This document shows, one piece after another, positions 18,464 to 28,653 of a DNA stretch of 64,000 bases. The position numbers were made by a program, and so were the translations under genes. The notes below the pieces were generated by a model. It searched no databases. It saw nothing but the letters and a program-made list of their open reading frames with translations, and was not told the origin of the DNA. The DNA is from an uncultured Clostridium sp. (GTDB taxonomy: Bacteria > Bacillota > Clostridia > Clostridiales > Clostridiaceae). The DNA lies in contig NZ_CAMQZG010000001.1 in NCBI RefSeq assembly GCF_947039605.1, positions 124,001 to 188,000 of the forward strand, in the 5' to 3' direction. Position 1 is the first letter of the stretch. Every line of letters starts with the position of its first letter.

Positions 18464-19624
18464 TTATTTCTTTTTAAACATATTTCCAAGCTCATCCATT
18501 AAGCCTTTTTTCTTTGCATTTAATTCCTCTGTAGACTCTCCTAAAGTTTCCATAAATGCTTTTAAAGCTTCTGTTTGTTCTTTATTAAGTGCTTTTGGAA
18601 CTTCAACAATAATATCAACGAATTGATCTCCTCTTAGCGTTGAGTTAACTCTCTTTGCACCCTTACCTTTTAATCTAAATCTAGTACCTGGCTGTGTTCC
18701 TGCTGGAACTGTATATTTAACATTTCCATCTATTGTTGGAACTGTAATTTCCTCACCAAGAGTAGCTCTAGTCATAGAGATTTTGTAAGTATAATAAATA
18801 TTAGATCCATCTCTCTTAAATACTGCTGATTGTTTTACTGAAATTCTTACATATAAATCTCCAGCTGGACCGCCATTAGCGCCATGCTCTCCTTGACCCC
18901 TTAATGTAAGAATATTTGCTGTATCAACACCTGCTGGTATGTTAACAGTAATTTTTCTTTGTTTTCTAACAGTCCCTTTACCTCTACAATCTGTACAAGG
19001 TGTCTCTATAATCTCACCTTTTCCCCCACAAGCATCACATGATGCTGTAGACATGAAACTGCCTAGAGGTGTTTGTCTTTGAACTCTAACTTGACCTGCA
19101 CCATTACATTTTGTACAAGTTTTCTTAGATGTCCCAGCCTTAGCACCTGACCCTTTACATGTTTCACAGTTTTCAGTTCTTGTTATGTTGAATTCTTTCT
19201 CAACACCTGTCATAGCTTCTTCAAATGTAATTGTTAAACTATATTCAAGGTCACTACCTCTTCTTGGCCCATTTTTTCTTCTAGCTGATCCGCCGCCTCC
19301 GAATCCGCCACCTCCGCCACCGAAGAATGTTTCAAATATATCTCCAAATCCATTCATGTCATTCATGTCGAATCCACCAGCTCCGCCGCCGTATCCGCCA
19401 TTCATTCCTTCATGACCATATTGATCATATTTAGCTTTTTCATCTGTGTCAGAAAGCACTTGATATGCTTCATTTATTTCTTTGAATTTTTCTTCTGCTT
19501 CTGCATTACCCTTGTTTTTATCTGGGTGATACTTAACTGCTAATTTCCTAAATGCCTTTTTTATTTCATCATCCGAAGCCCCTTTTTCTATTCCTAGAAC
19601 CTCGTAAAAATCTCTTTTTGCCAT
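18464..19624 (-). CDS. dnaJ: Chaperone DnaJ
   Basis: Hsp40 partner that stimulates the DnaK ATPase. The 386-residue protein has the J domain with HPD (33-35), a Gly/Phe-rich linker (about 70-115), four CxxCxGxG zinc repeats (Cys153/156, 170/173, 196/199, 210/213) and the C-terminal substrate-binding domains. The start is the ATG at 19624 ([11 protein letters not shown]) after AGGTGG; a TTG seven codons upstream is in frame but overlaps the ribosome binding site. Confidence 0.98.
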   Translation of the reverse strand: MAKRDFYEVLGIEKGASDDEIKKAFRKLAVKYHPDKNKGNAEAEEKFKEINEAYQVLSDTDEKAKYDQYGHEGMNGGYGGGAGGFDMNDMNGFGDIFETFFGGGGGGFGGGGSARRKNGPRRGSDLEYSLTITFEEAMTGVEKEFNITRTENCETCKGSGAKAGTSKKTCTKCNGAGQVRVQRQTPLGSFMSTASCDACGGKGEIIETPCTDCRGKGTVRKQRKITVNIPAGVDTANILTLRGQGEHGANGGPAGDLYVRISVKQSAVFKRDGSNIYYTYKISMTRATLGEEITVPTIDGNVKYTVPAGTQPGTRFRLKGKGAKRVNSTLRGDQFVDIIVEVPKALNKEQTEALKAFMETLGESTEELNAKKKGLMDELGNMFKKK

Positions 19625-19660
19625 TTTTACACCACCTAAAATCAAAATATATTACTTAGA

Positions 19661-19688
19661 AAAGGGAAGACAATTTAGCCTTCCCTTT
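19661..19688 (-). terminator. Hairpin between dnaK and dnaJ
   Basis: AAAGGGAAG pairs with CTTCCCTTT over a 10-base loop. On the minus strand only a short T tract follows, so it may be a partial terminator or a processing or stability site that lowers dnaJ relative to dnaK. Confidence 0.5.
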
Positions 19689-19739
19689 GAAATTCTTTTT
19701 TAATTATACCAAAGCTTTTACCGTTTTGATAGTTTTTAA

Positions 19740-21578
19740 TTATTTATCTTCATCAACTTTGAAGTCTGCATCTACAACATTATCATCGTGTGGAGCTTGC
19801 TCTTGTGCTTGCTCTGCACCAGGTTGTGCACCTTCTGGGTTTTCTTGATACAACTTAGCTGATATAGCATAGAATTCTTGTTGTAATTCTTCTATAGCTT
19901 TTTTGATTGCATCTACATCTTCACCATCTTTGATAGCTTTTAATGCTTCAAGTTTAGCATCAACTTTTGCTTTATCATCAGCTTCTATTTTTTCTTTTAA
20001 TTCTTCTAATGTACTCTCTGTTTGATAAACCACTTGCTCTGCTTGGTTTTTAACTTCTATTGACTCTTTTCTTTTCTTATCTTCTTCAGCAAATTTCTCT
20101 GCTTCTTTAACAGCTTTATCTATTTCATCATCTGATAAATTTGTTGAAGCTGTTATTGTGATAGTAGCTTCTTTATTAGTAGCTTTATCAACTGCTGATA
20201 CTTTAACGATTCCGTTAGAATCTATATCAAATGATACTTCAATTTGAGGAACTCCTCTTCTAGCTGGTGCAATTCCACCAAGAGTAAATCTTCCTAATGA
20301 ATTGTTATCTCCAGCCATTTCTCTTTCACCTTGAACAATGTTAATTTCAACTGATGATTGATTATCTGCTGCTGTTGAGAATACTTGACTTTTTCTTGTA
20401 GGTATTGTTGTATTTCTTTCTATAAGTTTTGTAGCAACTCCACCTAAAGTTTCGATTCCAAGACTAAGTGGTGTAACATCTAATAATAAGATACCCTCAA
20501 CACTTGAATCTCCTGCTAATACAGCTGCTTGAATTCCAGCTCCCATAGCAACAACCTCATCAGGGTTAACGCCTTTTGATGGTTCTTTTCCTGTGAATTT
20601 CTTAACTGCATCTTGAACTGCTGGTATTCTTGTAGATCCACCAACTAAGATTATTTTATCTATTTCATTTAAGTTTACGTTTCCGCTACTTAAAGCTGTT
20701 TTCATTATGCTTATTGTTTTTTCTACTAAATCTTTAGTCATATCATCAAATTTAGCTCTTGTTAATGTCATATCAACGTGCTTTGGACCTGTTGCATCAG
20801 CTGTTATGAATGGTAAGTTTATCATTGTTTGTGAAGCTGATGATAATTCTATCTTAGCTTTCTCTGATGCTTCTTTTAATCTTTGAAGAGCCATTTTGTC
20901 TTGTCTTAAATCAATTCCATACTGAGCTTTGAAATCATCAGCGATGTAATCCATTATTCTTTCATCAAAATCATCTCCACCAAGTCTTGCATCTCCATTA
21001 GTTGAAATAACTTCGAATACTCCATCTCCTAAATCAAGTATAGATACGTCGAATGTTCCACCACCTAAATCATATACTAAAATTTTGTGTGCATCATCCA
21101 TTTTATCTAAACCATATGATAAAGCTGCTGCTGTTGGTTCATTTATGATTCTTAAAACTTTAAGTCCTGCTATTCTACCAGCATCTGTTGTTGCTTGTCT
21201 TTCAGCATCATTAAAGTAAGCTGGAACTGTTATAACCGCTTCTGTTACTGTCTCACCAAGGTAAGCTTCAGCATCAGCTTTTAACTTTTGAAGGATTATA
21301 GCTGATATTTCCTGAGGTGTATAATCTTTTCCATCTATATTTGTTTTATGATCTGTACCCATTTCTCTTTTGATTGAGATTATTGTTTTATCTGGGTTTG
21401 TGATTGCTTGTCTTTTAGCAATTTGTCCTACTAATCTTTCACCATTAGCTTGGAATGATACTACTGAAGGAGTAGTTCTAGCGCCTTCTGCGTTAGTGAT
21501 AACTACTGGCTCTCCACCTTCCATAACTGATACACATGAATTTGTTGTTCCTAAATCGATTCCTATTATTTTACTCAT
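19740..21578 (-). CDS. dnaK: Chaperone DnaK (Hsp70)
   Basis: ATP-dependent Hsp70 chaperone. The 612-residue protein starts [19 protein letters not shown], has the signatures [16 protein letters not shown], [14 protein letters not shown] and the [16 protein letters not shown] motif, and ends in an acidic tail with [10 protein letters not shown]. It lies third in the hrcA operon under CIRCE control. Confidence 0.99.
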   Translation of the reverse strand: MSKIIGIDLGTTNSCVSVMEGGEPVVITNAEGARTTPSVVSFQANGERLVGQIAKRQAITNPDKTIISIKREMGTDHKTNIDGKDYTPQEISAIILQKLKADAEAYLGETVTEAVITVPAYFNDAERQATTDAGRIAGLKVLRIINEPTAAALSYGLDKMDDAHKILVYDLGGGTFDVSILDLGDGVFEVISTNGDARLGGDDFDERIMDYIADDFKAQYGIDLRQDKMALQRLKEASEKAKIELSSASQTMINLPFITADATGPKHVDMTLTRAKFDDMTKDLVEKTISIMKTALSSGNVNLNEIDKIILVGGSTRIPAVQDAVKKFTGKEPSKGVNPDEVVAMGAGIQAAVLAGDSSVEGILLLDVTPLSLGIETLGGVATKLIERNTTIPTRKSQVFSTAADNQSSVEINIVQGEREMAGDNNSLGRFTLGGIAPARRGVPQIEVSFDIDSNGIVKVSAVDKATNKEATITITASTNLSDDEIDKAVKEAEKFAEEDKKRKESIEVKNQAEQVVYQTESTLEELKEKIEADDKAKVDAKLEALKAIKDGEDVDAIKKAIEELQQEFYAISAKLYQENPEGAQPGAEQAQEQAPHDDNVVDADFKVDEDK

Positions 21579-21663
21579 ATTGTAATTTCCTCCTAAATTT
21601 CAAAATAATTTATATCTTATTTTGTTTTTTTATTTTTATTTAAATCCTACGCACTGTAAGATA

Positions 21664-22272
21664 CTAATTAGCTACTTTTACCATTGTAAATCTTATAACT
21701 TTATCGCCTTTTCTATATCCCTTTTGGAATACTTCAGCAATTGTGTTTGCATCAAAATTTTCATCTTGAACGTGCATAACTGCTTGATGAAGACTTGGAT
21801 CAAAACCATTAGCTGTATCTATTTCATCTACACCTAATTTTTGAAGAGCTTCCATGAACTGCTTAATAGTCATATCAACACCAGTTTTTAATGCTTCTAC
21901 TGAAGTATCCTTAACTGCTATCGCTCTTTCTAAATTATCAAGTACTGGTAACATATTTTTAAGAACATCTTCACATGAATCTGTATAGATTCTTTCTTTT
22001 TCTTTATCAGTTCTCTTTCTATAGTTTTCATACTCTGCAGCTATTCTTGTAAGTCTTTCTTTATAAGCTTCATTTTCATTTTCAAGTCTTTGTTGCTTAT
22101 CTCTTAGAACCATAGCTTCTTTTCTTAGTTCTTTTAACTCTTCACTAATAACTTCTTCTGAAGTTTCAGTTTCAGTGGCACTCACTTCTTCTGCTTCTTC
22201 TGTTTCATCTATAATTTCTTCTTTTATAACTTCTTCAATATTGTCTTTTTTATCTTTTTTATTCTTTCCCAT
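21664..22272 (-). CDS. grpE: Nucleotide exchange factor GrpE
   Basis: Releases ADP from DnaK. It is 202 residues from the ATG at 22272 (MGKNKKDKK), ten bases after GAGGTG; an in-frame TTG at 22290 overlaps the ribosome binding site. The acidic N-terminal 50 residues are followed by a long coiled coil and the C-terminal beta domain. It is the second gene of the heat-shock operon. Confidence 0.96.
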   Translation of the reverse strand: MGKNKKDKKDNIEEVIKEEIIDETEEAEEVSATETETSEEVISEELKELRKEAMVLRDKQQRLENENEAYKERLTRIAAEYENYRKRTDKEKERIYTDSCEDVLKNMLPVLDNLERAIAVKDTSVEALKTGVDMTIKQFMEALQKLGVDEIDTANGFDPSLHQAVMHVQDENFDANTIAEVFQKGYRKGDKVIRFTMVKVAN

Positions 22273-22306
22273 AGCTTTCCGACACCTCAAATCCTATTTA
22301 TTATAT

Positions 22307-23332
22307 TTAATCATCTTCATTCAAAGCTTCATTAAATTCTTTCATTACTTTTTCCATGATACTTAAAACCTTTGAGTAATTAATCCTTCTTGGTCCTATA
22401 AGAGCTATTGTTCCCAAATCTCTACCACCAATCGAATAGTTAGCTGATATAACTGAACAGTCCTTAGCTTCTGGAATGAAGTTCTCATCACCAATCTTTA
22501 TAGTTATTCCTTTACTTGAATCCATAAGACTTGTCATATTCTCCTTATTATGAAGAAGTTCTAACATTTCTTTAGCCTTATTTATATCATTGTATTCTGG
22601 ATAATTAAATATATTAGTTGCACCCTCCATTATGATATCATTGCTACCAACGTTCTTTAATGTTTCATAAAGAGCAGGAAGTATTGCATCAAAAATATAT
22701 GAATAACTTTCTAAATACATTTTAACGTTAGCAATAACTTCTAAATTAATTTGACTAATAGATAAGTTTTTCAATGTTTCTGTAAGAACTATTGATACCT
22801 TATTAAGAATATCCATTTCTGGAACCTTCTCTTTAATTTTAACTAATTTATTTTTAATAATGCTTCCGTCCATAACTATAACACAAAGAATTGTATCATC
22901 TGCTACTTTCATAAGTTGAATAGAATTTATACAACTTTTATTTACTGATGGCGGATTAACCAAACAAGTAAGGTTTGTAAGTTCTGAAAGAAGTGTACTA
23001 ACTTCATGAATTAAAGCATCAATTTCATTCTTATGTTTTTCAACAAGTTGTTTTTTGATTTTTAACTCATCTGCAATACTAACACTCTCATACTTCATTA
23101 TTTTATCAACATATAGTCGATATCCTTTACTTGATGGCACTCTCCCAGCTGATGTATATGGTTGCTCTAAAAGCCCCATATCCTCTAAGTCTGCCATTTC
23201 GTTTCTTATAGTAGCTGGACTTATACCAAGATCATATTTTTTAGCGATAGTCCTTGAACCCACTGGCTCACCTGTGGCAATATAATCACTTATAATAGCT
23301 TGAAGAATTTTTAACTTTCTTGCATCTACCAT
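22307..23332 (-). CDS. hrcA: Heat-inducible repressor HrcA
   Basis: Repressor that binds CIRCE and is kept active by GroEL. It is 341 residues from the ATG at 23332 (MVDARKLKIL) after AGAGGTG. The N-terminal winged helix includes PATIRNEMADLEDMGLLEQPYTSAGRVPS, a family signature given here by its span (residues 44-72). A GTG further upstream lies inside the CIRCE element and is not likely to be used. It autoregulates the operon through the CIRCE in its leader. Confidence 0.97.
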   Translation of the reverse strand: MVDARKLKILQAIISDYIATGEPVGSRTIAKKYDLGISPATIRNEMADLEDMGLLEQPYTSAGRVPSSKGYRLYVDKIMKYESVSIADELKIKKQLVEKHKNEIDALIHEVSTLLSELTNLTCLVNPPSVNKSCINSIQLMKVADDTILCVIVMDGSIIKNKLVKIKEKVPEMDILNKVSIVLTETLKNLSISQINLEVIANVKMYLESYSYIFDAILPALYETLKNVGSNDIIMEGATNIFNYPEYNDINKAKEMLELLHNKENMTSLMDSSKGITIKIGDENFIPEAKDCSVISANYSIGGRDLGTIALIGPRRINYSKVLSIMEKVMKEFNEALNEDD

Positions 23333-23352
23333 ATAACTATCACCTCTTTTTA

Positions 23353-23379
23353 TTAGCACTCATTAAGTTCGAGTGCTAA
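23353..23379 (-). promoter_or_regulatory. CIRCE operator of the hrcA operon
   Basis: A perfect consensus inverted repeat, TTAGCACTC, nine bases, GAGTGCTAA. It starts 21 bases upstream of the hrcA ATG and lies just downstream of the promoter, the usual HrcA-binding position. Confidence 0.98.
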
Positions 23380-23392
23380 TGACTATGTTTAT

Positions 23393-23421
23393 AATATATA
23401 ACTTTAATGATTTATAGTCAA
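23393..23421 (-). promoter_or_regulatory. Housekeeping promoter of the hrcA operon
   Basis: Minus strand: TTGACT at 23416-23421, a 17-base spacer, and TATATT at 23393-23398. The predicted transcript start lies immediately before the CIRCE element. Confidence 0.75.
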
Positions 23422-23515
23422 TTATCGTATTTTTTCAAATTTTGCTTTTAATAGGCTTTAAACTAAAATAAAACTCTCTTTCTTCTATTTTCTCTTTATT
23501 TCTTCTATTTCTATT

Positions 23516-24640
23516 TTATAAAAGCATCTCTGACATAACCATATTCGAATATTCTATTCCTTTTTCAGTTAAATAAATTCTTCTATTCTCTCTTACAAGA
23601 AGATTTTGTGATACAAACTTTTTCATTATATCCTTATACATAGAGTCAACTGTCCTTTTGAATCTTATTTCAAATTCATCCTCACTGATTCCTTCTATGA
23701 GTCTTAATCCCATAAACATAAATTCTTCGATATTTTCTTCTATAGTATTTACAGTATCTTCTTCTCTTTGAGATTCTCCATTTTCTATTTTTTCTATATA
23801 TGTTTCTATTTTAGAAAAATTAGTAAATCTTTCACCATTCATATAAGAACTTGCTGCACTTCCTACGCCAAGCCAATTTTCCATTTTCCAGTATGCAACA
23901 TTATGTCTACACTCAAGATCTTTTTTACTATAATTTGATATTTCATACTGAGTAAAACCATTCCCTAAAAGAGTCCTTTTAGCTAAATGATACATTTCTC
24001 TTTCATCTTCTTCATTTGGAAGTTTAAGTTTATCAGCCTCATATAATTTATTAAACCTTGTACCTTCTTCTATGATAAGACTATATGCTGAAATATGCTC
24101 AGGACTTAACGTACAAATCATCTCTAAGCTTTCTTTCCATTCTGAAACTTTTTGTTTAGGTAATCCAAACATCAAGTCCACATTTATATTATTAAAACCA
24201 CATTCTCTTGCAAGTTCAAAATTTTCTTTAAAAACTTCATAGCTATGAATTCTTCCAAGGTCTTTTAACAATGTATTTTGAACCGCCTGAAGTCCCATAG
24301 ATAATCTATTAACTCCATATTTCTTCATAACCTCAAGTTTTTCCCTAGTGATACTTCCTGGGTTGCATTCAACAGTAAATTCTATATCACTTGCAAAATT
24401 AAAATTCTTTACATTACTAAGTAATCGCTCTAGCTGTTCTGCTGATAATGAACTTGGAGTACCTCCACCTACAAATATAGTATTTATTATGTATCCTTCT
24501 ATATTTTGATTAATTTCTTTATTTAAAGCATCTATATATCTATCCTTTAAATCGCCCTTGCCTGCAAACGAAGGAAAATCACAGTAGTGACACTTTTGAT
24601 CACAAAACGGTATATGTATGTATAATGATATGTTTTTCAT
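23516..24640 (-). CDS. hemW: HemW, heme chaperone / radical-SAM HemN-like protein
   Basis: A 374-residue radical-SAM protein of the HemW branch, once called oxygen-independent coproporphyrinogen oxidase; members bind and deliver heme. The cluster motif is CDQKCHYC (Cys13, Cys17, Cys20) followed by DFPSF, and the GGGTPSSL SAM motif is present. It lacks the longer N-terminus of true HemN. The start is the ATG at 24640 after GGAGGG; an upstream ATG at 24652 overlaps that site. It lies in the conserved lepA-hemW-hrcA order. Confidence 0.93.
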   Translation of the reverse strand: MKNISLYIHIPFCDQKCHYCDFPSFAGKGDLKDRYIDALNKEINQNIEGYIINTIFVGGGTPSSLSAEQLERLLSNVKNFNFASDIEFTVECNPGSITREKLEVMKKYGVNRLSMGLQAVQNTLLKDLGRIHSYEVFKENFELARECGFNNINVDLMFGLPKQKVSEWKESLEMICTLSPEHISAYSLIIEEGTRFNKLYEADKLKLPNEEDEREMYHLAKRTLLGNGFTQYEISNYSKKDLECRHNVAYWKMENWLGVGSAASSYMNGERFTNFSKIETYIEKIENGESQREEDTVNTIEENIEEFMFMGLRLIEGISEDEFEIRFKRTVDSMYKDIMKKFVSQNLLVRENRRIYLTEKGIEYSNMVMSEMLL

Positions 24641-24664
24641 CTTTCCCTCCATAGTAAATATTTT

Positions 24665-24697
24665 CTATATATTAACTATATATTATCTATATATATT
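24665..24697. repeat. Three 11-base direct repeats upstream of hemW
   Basis: Plus strand: CTATATATTAA, CTATATATTAT, CTATATATATT in tandem. They lie 25 to 57 bases before the hemW start, in its leader or promoter. They may be no more than AT-rich sequence. Confidence 0.5.
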
Positions 24698-24782
24698 TGT
24701 CACATTTATAGAGTCTATCTCAAGTCCTACTTAATAATCCATTTTTTAATAGCATGTCCATTTTGATATATTTCTAAACAAA

Positions 24783-24812
24783 AAAATGTCCCTTTTAAAT
24801 TAGAGACATTTT
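24783..24812 (-). terminator. Terminator after the 88-residue gene
   Basis: AAAATGTC pairs with GACATTTT; extra pairing inside the loop is possible. On the minus strand the stem runs into a T tract. Confidence 0.75.
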
Positions 24813-24824
24813 AATATTCCCAAA

Positions 24825-25091
24825 TTAGACTATAGCTTCAAAATCTATGTTTATAATATTGTGTGCTATAGGCTCTTTTTCTACCTTTACTACTTTAACT
24901 TCGATTTGATTTCCTTCAAACTCTAAAGTTATATTTTTTTTGATACCTGATTCTTTTGCATATTTATCAATATCTGAACCTTTTATTGATATCGGTATTA
25001 CTTGTCCATCCTTTTTTAATGAACCTGTTGCAAGATTACTTTTTCTTAATCTTTTGCAATTAATTTTTACATCTCTTAATTCTAATTTCAT
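24825..25091 (-). CDS. Small protein of unknown function between lepA and hemW
   Basis: An 88-residue protein with alternating charged and hydrophobic residues that suggest a small beta fold; no membrane segment and no cysteine pair motif. The start is the ATG at 25091 after GAGGTG; an in-frame ATG at 25103 overlaps the ribosome binding site. It has a terminator on each side (24783-24812 and the lepA terminator), so it is probably transcribed alone. I recognise no family. Confidence 0.65.
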   Translation of the reverse strand: MKLELRDVKINCKRLRKSNLATGSLKKDGQVIPISIKGSDIDKYAKESGIKKNITLEFEGNQIEVKVVKVEKEPIAHNIINIDFEAIV

Positions 25092-25200
25092 ACTACACCT
25101 CATTATTAAAATAAATACTTTTGAATTCTTCTCTATAATATATTTATTAAAAACGGAATTTATAACTACTTTACATATTTTTTATTTTTAAAATACAAAA

Positions 25201-25229
25201 AAAAGAGCCTAGCTTTCGCTGGCTCTTTT
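25201..25229 (-). terminator. Terminator of lepA
   Basis: AAAAGAGCC pairs with GGCTCTTTT, with inner AGC/GCT pairing around TTTC. It follows the lepA stop by four bases, with a T-rich run on the minus strand. Confidence 0.9.
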
Positions 25230-25233
25230 CTTA

Positions 25234-27033
25234 TTAATCTATTTTTAGGATTGACATGAATGCCTCTTGTGGAACTTCTACACTTCCGACTTGTCTCATT
25301 CTCTTCTTTCCTTCTTTTTGCTTGTTTAAAAGCTTTTTCTTTCTTGAAATATCTCCACCATAACACTTAGCAAGAACATCTTTTCTCATAGCTTTAACAG
25401 TTTCTCTAGCTATGATTTTATTCCCGATAGCTGCTTGAATTGGAACTTCAAACATTTGTCTTGGGATAATTCCTTTAAGTTTCTCTGTGATAGCTTTACC
25501 TTTACTATATGAACTTGATTCTGGAACTATCATTGATAGAGCATCAACTATATCTCCATTAAGAAGTATATCAAGTTTTATAAGAACTGACTCTTCATAA
25601 CCTTTAAGTTCATAATCAAGCGATGCATATCCTCTAGTTTTTGATTTAAGAGTATCAAAGAAATCATATACAATCTCATTAAGAGGCATATCATATTCTA
25701 TAATAACTCTTGTTTCTTCGATATACCTCATATCGATATAGTTTCCTCTTTTAAGCTGACAAAGTTCCATAATAGCCCCTGTATAATCTGATGGTGCTAT
25801 TATTGAGGCTTTAACCATAGGCTCTTCCATCTTAGCAATTTCTGCTGGGTCTGGAAGGTTTGCTGGATTTGTTAAATCAAAATGCTCTCCATTTGTTTTA
25901 GTTACTTTGTATATAACTGATGGTGCAGTTGTGATTATATCTAGGTTAAATTCTCTCTCAACTCTCTCTTGCATAATTTCCATATGTAAAAGACCAAGGA
26001 ATCCACATCTAAATCCAAAACCTAAAGCAAGTGATGTTTCTGGCTCAAAAATAAGCGCAGCATCATTGATTTGAAGTTTTTCAAGTGCATCTCTAAGTTC
26101 ATCATATTTAGAACCATCTACCGGGTATATACCTGAAAATACCATAGGCATTGCTGGTTTATATCCTTGAAGAGGCTCAGCTGTAGGATTATCTGCATCT
26201 GTTATAGTATCACCAACTCTGGCATCTTTAACATTTTTGATAGAACCTGTTATATATCCAACTTCTCCTGCTGAAAGTTCATTTACTGGGAACATCCCTG
26301 GTGTGAATACTCCAACTTCTGTTACTTCGTATTCTTTTTCAGTACCCATAAGTTTAATTCTTGTTCCAACTTTAACTTTTCCGTCTCTAACTCTTACATA
26401 GCATACAACACCTCTGTAACTATCATAGTATGAGTCAAATATTAAAGCTTTAAGTGGCGCATTTTCATCGCCCTCTGGTGCTGGAACTTTTGCTACTATC
26501 TCTTCTAAAACATCTTCTATGTTAAGACCTGTTTTAGCTGATATAAGTGGACAATTTTCTGCATCAATTCCGATTACATCTTCAATCTCAGCTCTAACCT
26601 CTTCTGCCCTAGAACCTGGTAAGTCTATTTTATTAATTACTGGTACAATTTCAAGGTCATTATCTAACGCAAGATAGCAGTTAGCAAGTGTTTGTGCTTG
26701 TATTCCTTGAGTTGCATCAACAACAAGTATTGCTCCCTCACAAGCTGCAAGACTTCTTGAAACTTCATATGTGAAGTCTACATGTCCTGGAGTATCTATA
26801 AGGTTTAATATATATTCTTCTCCATTTTCTCTCTTGTAGATAAGTCTAGCTGCCTGAGATTTGATAGTAATACCTCTCTCTTTTTCAAGCTCCATAGTAT
26901 CAAGAACCTGTTGCTCCATCTCTCGCTTAGTTAGAGTTCCTGTCTTTTCAAGAAGTCTATCTGCAAGTGTTGATTTACCATGGTCAATATGTGCTACTAT
27001 TGAAAAGTTTCTAATAAATTGCTTTTTATCCAT
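25234..27033 (-). CDS. lepA: Elongation factor 4 (LepA)
   Basis: Ribosome-associated GTPase. It is 599 residues from the ATG at 27033 ([20 protein letters not shown]); an in-frame ATG at 27057 has no ribosome binding site. Motifs are AHIDHGKST (14-22), DTPGH (80-84) and NKIDLPG, followed by the EF-G-like domains and the LepA-specific C-terminal domain ending in [18 protein letters not shown]. It lies in the conserved gpr-spoIIP-small gene-lepA-hemW order. Confidence 0.98.
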   Translation of the reverse strand: MDKKQFIRNFSIVAHIDHGKSTLADRLLEKTGTLTKREMEQQVLDTMELEKERGITIKSQAARLIYKRENGEEYILNLIDTPGHVDFTYEVSRSLAACEGAILVVDATQGIQAQTLANCYLALDNDLEIVPVINKIDLPGSRAEEVRAEIEDVIGIDAENCPLISAKTGLNIEDVLEEIVAKVPAPEGDENAPLKALIFDSYYDSYRGVVCYVRVRDGKVKVGTRIKLMGTEKEYEVTEVGVFTPGMFPVNELSAGEVGYITGSIKNVKDARVGDTITDADNPTAEPLQGYKPAMPMVFSGIYPVDGSKYDELRDALEKLQINDAALIFEPETSLALGFGFRCGFLGLLHMEIMQERVEREFNLDIITTAPSVIYKVTKTNGEHFDLTNPANLPDPAEIAKMEEPMVKASIIAPSDYTGAIMELCQLKRGNYIDMRYIEETRVIIEYDMPLNEIVYDFFDTLKSKTRGYASLDYELKGYEESVLIKLDILLNGDIVDALSMIVPESSSYSKGKAITEKLKGIIPRQMFEVPIQAAIGNKIIARETVKAMRKDVLAKCYGGDISRKKKLLNKQKEGKKRMRQVGSVEVPQEAFMSILKID

Positions 27034-27143
27034 ATTCAAATCCTGTCCTTTATCCATTAATTTAGAACAGTGTTCACCCCCATTGTAAAATAAGTCAAGT
27101 TAGATTATACCATAACTTATATTATAAATGTTAGTATTATATT

Positions 27144-27497
27144 TTAATAAATGGTGTCGTAAACAAAGTCTTTAAAGTTATCAATCCCTAAACTTATTGT
27201 ATCCATAAATTTTAGAAACACACACCCAATTGCAGTTTCACTCAAATTAATTTTATAATCTCCAAAAATAACAATAAAACCTTCTTGTGTATCATATGTT
27301 TTAAAAAAACTTTCATCTTTACTTAAATTTTCTATATCAAGCCCTATATCCTCTTTTATCTCTTCATAATCAATACTACTTCGTTCATATTTATCACTAT
27401 TAAAAGCTTCAGTCGCCTCTATATTTATAGTAAAAAATCCACAAACAAAAATTACTCCAATCAAGCTCACTATAATTCCAGTTAAACTTTTTTTCAA
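27144..27497 (-). CDS. Small exported protein at the yqxA position
   Basis: A 117-residue protein with a signal-like or anchor segment (about 5-29, GIIVSLIGVIFVCGFFTI) and an acidic extracytoplasmic part. The start is TTG, eight bases after AGGGGGTG. In Bacillus the gene at this place between spoIIP and lepA is yqxA, also short and membrane-anchored; I see position but no clear sequence likeness. Its ribosome binding site is part of a stem-loop (27505-27539) that may also be the spoIIP terminator. Function unknown. Confidence 0.65.
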   Translation of the reverse strand: MKKSLTGIIVSLIGVIFVCGFFTINIEATEAFNSDKYERSSIDYEEIKEDIGLDIENLSKDESFFKTYDTQEGFIVIFGDYKINLSETAIGCVFLKFMDTISLGIDNFKDFVYDTIY

Positions 27498-27504
27498 AAT
27501 TAAA

Positions 27505-27539
27505 ACACCCCCTAGATTTTCAGTTATCTATAAGGGTGT
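27505..27539 (-). terminator. Hairpin after spoIIP that includes the next gene's ribosome binding site
   Basis: Minus strand: ACACCC pairs with GGGTGT and TAGAT with ATCTA, with a small internal loop; TTTTAATTTT follows. This is either the spoIIP terminator, a structure that hides the AGGGGGTG of the 117-residue gene, or both. Confidence 0.6.
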
Positions 27540-27564
27540 CCATATATATTAGATTTTATACAAT

Positions 27565-28650
27565 TTATGGATTATTTTCTTGATAATGAATTTCTTCTGC
27601 TATAAGTCTTGCAATATATTTTGCTGATGCTTGTGCTTCTGCTGGTGTATTAGGTTCTGCTCCAACTTCTATAAGAGTTGTATTTTTAAAAACTTCTTGA
27701 TTGTATTTAGCAAGACCATAATCAGTTTTTCTTATATACCGTCCAAGCCCTGGAAATAATTTATTACAATTCTCCATCATCCTCTGATTTATAGCTGTTG
27801 TAGTTGCATAATTTTCTGGCCCACTATTTGTAGTTTCAACAAACATAAGCCTTGCTAAACTCTCACTATTTATAGTTTCTGTAACCACATGTTTTTTATC
27901 TCTTCCAACTCCATCTCTATGAATATCAACAACCATATTAAATTGGCCTTCTCCATACTGCTCTTTGTATTTATGAAGAGTTTCTTTTGACCTATCGTAT
28001 GATACTTCATAAAAAGTATCATGTTTTGTCTTATCTAAAATTGTTGCTATACCATAATATTCTTCTAGCTCTTTAGCTATAAGCTCCCCTACTCCAATAA
28101 CATTTTTAGTTGGATCATCGCTTCTATCTTTAGCTTGTCCAAAAGCTTCTGCTGTATGAGTTGTATAAAGAAGAACCTGTGGATTCGTCTGATCTATATT
28201 TTTTACTATATCAGGATTTCTAATTCCACTTGGATCTGCTTCTGGTTTTTCTGGCTTTTCTTCTTTTTTAATACTTTCATCATTTAACACAAATGAATTT
28301 ATATCTTCACCTTTTTCTATCTCATTTTTCGCAAACTCATTAAAATTCCCAAAGCCTGGAATCTGTACTGCAAGTATTGTACTTGGATTTATTTTATCTA
28401 ACCCTAAAGTTTCTTTTACTAAACTATCTATTGTAACTATAGATTCTTCATATGCTCTTTCATCATAATATGTCCCCTCAACAAGTGGCATTCCTAAGTT
28501 TAAAATCTGTATGTAAGCATGTGTTCCACCAAAATCATTATTAAGAGTAATTTTTACGAATCTAACCATAAACATTACAGTTACACCTAAAAATAAAAGC
28601 AACCCTACCGGAAAATCTTTCTTTCTATTAGCACTTTGTCTTTGTATCAC
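27565..28650 (-). CDS. spoIIP: Stage II sporulation protein P
   Basis: Peptidoglycan amidase/endopeptidase of the DMP engulfment complex with SpoIID and SpoIIM. The 361-residue protein has one N-terminal membrane segment (about 14-34), then a linker and the Zn amidase domain with THTAEAFG (His165), VDIHRDG (His244) and IEVGAEPNTPAEA (Glu328). The start is GTG. It follows gpr, as in Bacillus. Its ribosome binding site lies in the 3' arm of a perfect hairpin (28654-28694). Confidence 0.95.
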   Translation of the reverse strand: MIQRQSANRKKDFPVGLLLFLGVTVMFMVRFVKITLNNDFGGTHAYIQILNLGMPLVEGTYYDERAYEESIVTIDSLVKETLGLDKINPSTILAVQIPGFGNFNEFAKNEIEKGEDINSFVLNDESIKKEEKPEKPEADPSGIRNPDIVKNIDQTNPQVLLYTTHTAEAFGQAKDRSDDPTKNVIGVGELIAKELEEYYGIATILDKTKHDTFYEVSYDRSKETLHKYKEQYGEGQFNMVVDIHRDGVGRDKKHVVTETINSESLARLMFVETTNSGPENYATTTAINQRMMENCNKLFPGLGRYIRKTDYGLAKYNQEVFKNTTLIEVGAEPNTPAEAQASAKYIARLIAEEIHYQENNP

Positions 28651-28653
28651 AAA

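Noticed and set aside
27065..27075. Palindrome GAACAGTGTTC before lepA, like a LexA site
   Set aside because: The Firmicutes LexA box needs four bases between GAAC and GTTC; here there are three, and lepA is not an SOS gene.
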